From Physcomitrium patens (lineage: Eukaryota; Streptophyta; Bryopsida; Funariales; Funariaceae), in contig NC_037253.1 of assembly GCF_000002425.4 (NCBI RefSeq), forward strand, positions 11,680,216 to 11,744,215: a stretch of DNA of 64,000 nt, in the 5' to 3' direction. Positions 60,071-64,000 of the stretch are shown here, one piece after another. Under the pieces are notes generated by a model, which worked only from the letters and a program-made list of their open reading frames with translations, had not been told where the DNA came from and made no database searches. A program made the position numbers and the translations under genes. The first letter of the stretch is position 1, and every line of letters begins with the position of its first letter.

Positions 60071-62090
60071 TTGATAACCAAAGCATTGCAAGCAGTGGTC
60101 AATAAAATTGATCAATTTGATGGAAGGAATATTTCAAGGTATTTAAGATGTTATGTTTGTGAAATGGAATTAAATCGGGTTTTTGAGAAGAAAATGGTTG
60201 AATTATTTGGACTTGCTACGATACTGAAGATAAGAGACCATATTACATTGATTACGGATCGTTATGGGAATTCATGGGAGGTTTTTTCACATGCATTGAA
60301 AGACGAATATTTCTTAAAAGATGTTGATTACATTACTAAGAAGCTGTTTCTGGAATGGATTGAACGGCCTAATAAGAATTTGCAAGCAACAGAGCTACTA
60401 AGGGAATTTGAGAGGCAGTACTCTCAATTATCAAAGGTAGAAAAATTGACATTGGAGTCGAACAAAGTTGATCTATTTCTTCAAGTTGCTAATGGAGAAT
60501 TCTAAGTGAAATTGGAACTCCTTTTTGAAGACAAAGAAGAAAATGAAGGATTGACAACAAAGTGGAAGAACGTTGAAGATGCGGTGGGGTTGCTTACAAA
60601 AAGAGAAAGGAGGAAGAATAGGAGCAATATTCCGAAAACAGTACAAGCATCTAAAGCTCCAATATGTACAGCACCACCAAGAATGCCTACAGTTCAACCT
60701 TCGACATCCTTATCAAAGAAAGCAGATATGGGGATGGAAGAAATTATATGAGGAATGCGAGATCTTCAAATCAAATTGGCAAGACTTGAAGAAAATACTT
60801 CTACAAACAATTTGAAGAATGTTTCAAAACAAGGATATGTACAAAGATGCATTTGGTGTAATGATGCTTCACACACTAGGAAAGATTGAAATGAATTTAA
60901 TAATATGATACGGCAATGAGTTATTTGCTGAAAAGATGGAAAGATAGCATTAAAAGATAGGGAGGATCTTCTTCAAATCAATTTTGGCAAGGAAAGAATG
61001 AGAGCATTAGTTCAAGATTACTTAAAAGAGCATGAAATAGCAGCACGAGAAAGTACAAGTTATGGTGCTAGAGTAGATGATGACCTTGGTGGAAGTACGG
61101 AAACTAATGAGTTTTGGGCTTCTATCGTTTCTACAATGCAAGAAGGGAAATTACCTCAAGAAGCGTTATTGAGGATTGCAGCTACAATACGAGGTACAAC
61201 AAGTTGGTAGGATCCTGTTGAGTCTCTTTCAGTTCATGCATATATTGCTAAGAGCCAACATGAAGCTTTAATGGAAGAAAAGAGATGAGAAAATTTTGAT
61301 GATACGAGAGAAGGAAATTCTTCTAAGAGGCAAACTCGAGGAGACAAGGCTTGGGAGGCAACTTCACAAGAATTGCCTGTAAAGGATACCTCAGCATTAT
61401 TAGAAGAAAAAACAAAGGAGACAAAAGATAAGGGTAAATTAATTGCTTATAAGCTACTTTCTGATATTGAAGCGGCAACAAATTTGAAAGGGGTGTTGGA
61501 AGAACGTATATTAAATGCTAAAGTAGACTTCACATTGAAAGAAGTTTTGGGAATTGCACAGAAGGGGTTTCATGATGTTATCATTGACAGAATCAAGCAA
61601 AAGAGGTAATTAATGGACGAAACTGGAATGAGTCATACTATTGATGCAAGAATATATAAAGATGAAGAAGAGGTTGATATTGATTATAAGCAACCAACAA
61701 ATGAAAATAATGGGTATAATCAACGAGTACGTTTTGAAGATTATAGTGATAAGAAAATGGAAACTTTGAGCCATTATACTCGAAAGCATTGGGCAAGGGC
61801 AACTACAGAGGTATTGGTGAAAGTAGGAGATATAGAAGAACCAATTGTTGCTTTAGTCGATCATGGTTCTGAAATAAATCTTATGTCTAAAGATCTTTAT
61901 AAGAAGCAAAAATAGCCAATTCATATGGAACATGGATGGGTAATACGAGCAGCTAATAACACACGGGGAAAATTATATGGAGCTTGTCCAGATATCAAAA
62001 TTTGAATTGGGGATGTTGCGACGGAGCAATATTTCTTTGTTCAAGATACAACGTCTTATCCATTGATTTTAGGACAACCTTATATTACGG
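60071..62090 (+). pseudogene. element G gag-protease (broken)
   Basis: One plus-strand frame spans at least 60071-61915 with stops at 60503, about 60749, 60886, 61208, about 61286, 61607 and 61913. The gag region is helical and Glu/Lys-rich. A CCHC knuckle near 60850 (CIWCNDASHTRKD) has a stop where the last Cys should be. A segment at about 61490-61600 (ERILNAKVDFTLKEVLGIAQ) is common upstream of protease in this type of element. The protease core reads ALVDHGSEINLMS (Asp-His-Gly instead of Asp-Ser/Thr-Gly), then LILGQPYI. The in-frame ATG used by the original gene is unclear. Confidence 0.8.
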
Positions 62091-63211
62091 TGTCGTATTA
62101 CTTACTTTCCTGCTCGAGAACGCATTGGGCGTCTGGCTGTAGAAGGTAGTATGGAGATTCGCTAATATTCAAGCAATCTATCGGTTTTTGACTGTTGGAA
62201 TATAAACAATTACAAGAATTTATCGTAAATCTATACGGATGTCCTTCGACTGCTCGCCGAAATTCTTTTTGCCCCAGTCGGTAGGTCTCTAGACGTTACA
62301 GAGAACCCCGAACAACCCAATCTACTAATCTTCGATATCGCTTTATACTCACGACCTTGTATCCACTGACTGTCTTGTTAGATTAAACCAAAAATTTTCA
62401 TTCACTCCGCATACTCAATCCTATAGACATCCTTTTAATTCTTCAATCATAGACGTAACTTTGATTTCACAAAACAGTCAAGAGTAATCACACCCACTTC
62501 ATTAAAACCCCAATTCACCAGTACAATACATCGACCTTTCAGCATTGATTGCTAGAAGTCTTTCCAAAACCCTATGAAGAAAAAAAAATCTTAATTCTCT
62601 ATCTTTTTTTTCTCCCTCGAAGCATGAAGCTAGCTCTCCGATCCTTTCATTTCTTAACCTATCCTCTCCTTTAATCCTAATTCTCCCCTCTTTCAAATCC
62701 TAGCCTCTGAATTTCTTCAATCTTCCGTCTTGGATCCGGAATTGGCTCCGTCGTCAAAGATTTCTCCTCCATTTTTTGCCTTTTAAAAGGTTCTTTTTTT
62801 AAAAACAACGTTCCTTGAAATGGTACAGAGAACAGGATAGCTTGAAACGGAATCGAAACTCCCATAATTGGGACTATATTGAGTCGCCCGACCAATTCAG
62901 TTCTCATATTGGCTAAGAGGCCCGTAGTAAGACCTGGATGTTCCCGTAATTGGGTCAAATTGATCCTTCGTGTCAGGCTCGCTCAGACATCAATTTAGTC
63001 CTTTCGATTCTGTTGACTCCCACTATTGGACTCGAACGGAGCATTTCATTACTGGTAAGTATGCCCTGACCGACTGTGACGGGGTGTTTGAACTGGCCCC
63101 TGAATATTGGCACTGGAATCGGTCGTTGCTCTCAATATTCGAGGTAACTGAACATTAATAAAAGTCCCCTTTCTTTATATTTTTATGGTATACTCGTGTT
63201 ACAACACGACA
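62091..63211 (-). repeat. 3' LTR of element I
   Basis: 1,121 bp; plus strand starts TGTCGTATTAC and ends TTACAACACGACA, next to a reverse-complement polypurine tract (minus strand CAGAGGGGGAGGA). It is the minus-strand relative of the LTR at 63355. Confidence 0.82.
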
Positions 63212-63354
63212 TCCTCCCCCTCTGAACCTGTGCATCCTCCGGTATGCACCAATTTACCCAATTGCTGTTTGATTTATAATATATTCTCTACGTCTTTGTC
63301 CAATTCATCTTCATCACCTTCATTATCCAAATGACTTTCATCTTCTTACTACGG
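62091..63354 (-). mobile_element. element I: minus-strand element, only 3' LTR and pol end in window
   Basis: The 3' LTR is followed by a polypurine tract and a short acidic pol C-terminus (about 63270-63354, DNEGDEDELDKDVENIL on the minus strand). It is then cut by LTR J. Confidence 0.72.
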
Positions 63355-64000
63355 TGTCGTGTTGTAACACGAGTATACAGTGAAAATAAAAAGAAAGGGG
63401 AATTTTATTAATATTCAGTTACCTCGAATATTGGGAGCATCGACCAACTCCAGTACAAATACTGAGTGGTCAGGTTCAGTGACTCCGTTACAGTCAGCCG
63501 GGGCATACTGGAATGCCCCATTCGATTCCAATAACGGCAGTCAGCAGGAAGAGAAGGACCAATTCATACGACGGGTTCGAGGAGCCAATTGGATCCAATT
63601 TCGATAATCCAATCCGGGTCCTCTTACCCAATATGAGACCTGTATTGGTGGGGCAACCCAATGCAGTCTAGTTACGAGAAATCCAGGTCTTACTACAGGT
63701 CTTAGCCAATCTGACGCGAGGACCAATTTGACCCAGTTACGGGAAATCCAGGTCTTACTACGGGTCTTAGCCAATCTGACGCGAGGACCAATTTGACCCA
63801 ATTACGGGAACATCCAGGTTACTACGGGTATCTTTCCCAATATAGGACCTGAATTGGTCGGGCGACTCAATGTGGTCCCGATTACGGGGTTCGATTCTGT
63901 TTCAGGCTGTCCTGTTCTCTGTGCCATCTCAGGGAACGTTGTTTTCGGTAAATGGATTTCTTAAAGGTAAAACGGAGGAGAAAGCTTGGCGGCGAGAGCC
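63355..64000 (+). repeat. LTR of element J, incomplete at the window end
   Basis: Starts TGTCGTGTTGTAACACGAG and matches the LTR of G (58520 onward) and, in reverse, that of I. It contains a 65-bp tandem repeat at 63670-63810. No internal sequence is visible. Confidence 0.78.
63670..63810. repeat. 65-bp tandem repeat in LTR J
   Basis: Units start AGTTACGAGAAATCCAGG (63670), AGTTACGGGAAATCCAGG (63735) and AATTACGGGAACATCCAGG (63800, partial). Confidence 0.88.

Larger units (their letters stand above)
58520..62090 (+). mobile_element. element G: Ty3-like element, interrupted by element I
   Basis: Plus-strand element with 5' LTR, gag and protease. It is interrupted after the protease (LILGQPYI) by the LTR of I at 62091. 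RT, integrase and the 3' LTR are outside the window. Confidence 0.78.

Overview
The window looks like nuclear DNA of a land plant. The best fit is a bryophyte, most likely a moss. The reasons are a GRAS transcription factor that does not sit cleanly in one flowering-plant subfamily, a plastid/mitochondrial-type DCC oxidoreductase gene with four short introns (139-272 bp), many (TA)n microsatellites, and nested Ty3 chromovirus retrotransposons. A lycophyte or fern cannot be excluded.

Layout. 1-10,600 is AT-rich, microsatellite-rich intergenic DNA with no supportable gene; it becomes GC- and purine/pyrimidine-rich from about 7.4 kb. About 10.6-15.3 kb holds a GRAS gene with a long 5' leader and a single-exon 769-codon CDS. 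17.0-18.6 kb holds a five-exon DCC thiol-disulfide oxidoreductase gene on the same strand; its exons join in frame into 226 codons. From about 19 kb to the end the window is retrotransposon on retrotransposon, with no host gene visible.

The retrotransposon block can be ordered from LTR termini and target-site duplications (TSDs). Element A (25561-31926, +, TSD AGTGG) sits inside element B of the same family (24977-38094, -, TSD GTAGC). B sits inside the 5' LTR of element C (starts 24642, +). C sits in a fragment of an older LTR. C is rearranged: it carries an inverted pol segment (about 40148-42575) that itself holds a solo LTR (40804-41350, TSD ATCTT). The 3' LTR of C is cut by element F, a non-chromovirus (Athila/Tat-like) element on the minus strand. 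The 3' LTR of F carries element E (43334-49817, -, TSD GTATC), and the gag of F carries a solo LTR (56223-57903) and element G. G is interrupted by element I, and I by element J, which runs off the window.

All gag and pol genes are broken, mostly by CAA/CAG/CGA to stop or TGG to TGA changes, as expected from deamination of methylated cytosine. The most interesting signals are: a dense heat-shock-element array in the LTR of E, upstream of its TATA box; a hairpin at the predicted transcript start of E; a conserved gag-stop/pol-start junction shared by A and E; a conserved extra coding-like region between pol and the 3' LTR in A, B and C; telomere-like repeats inside one LTR family; and a tandemly triplicated leader in E that carries the primer-binding-site-like motif.
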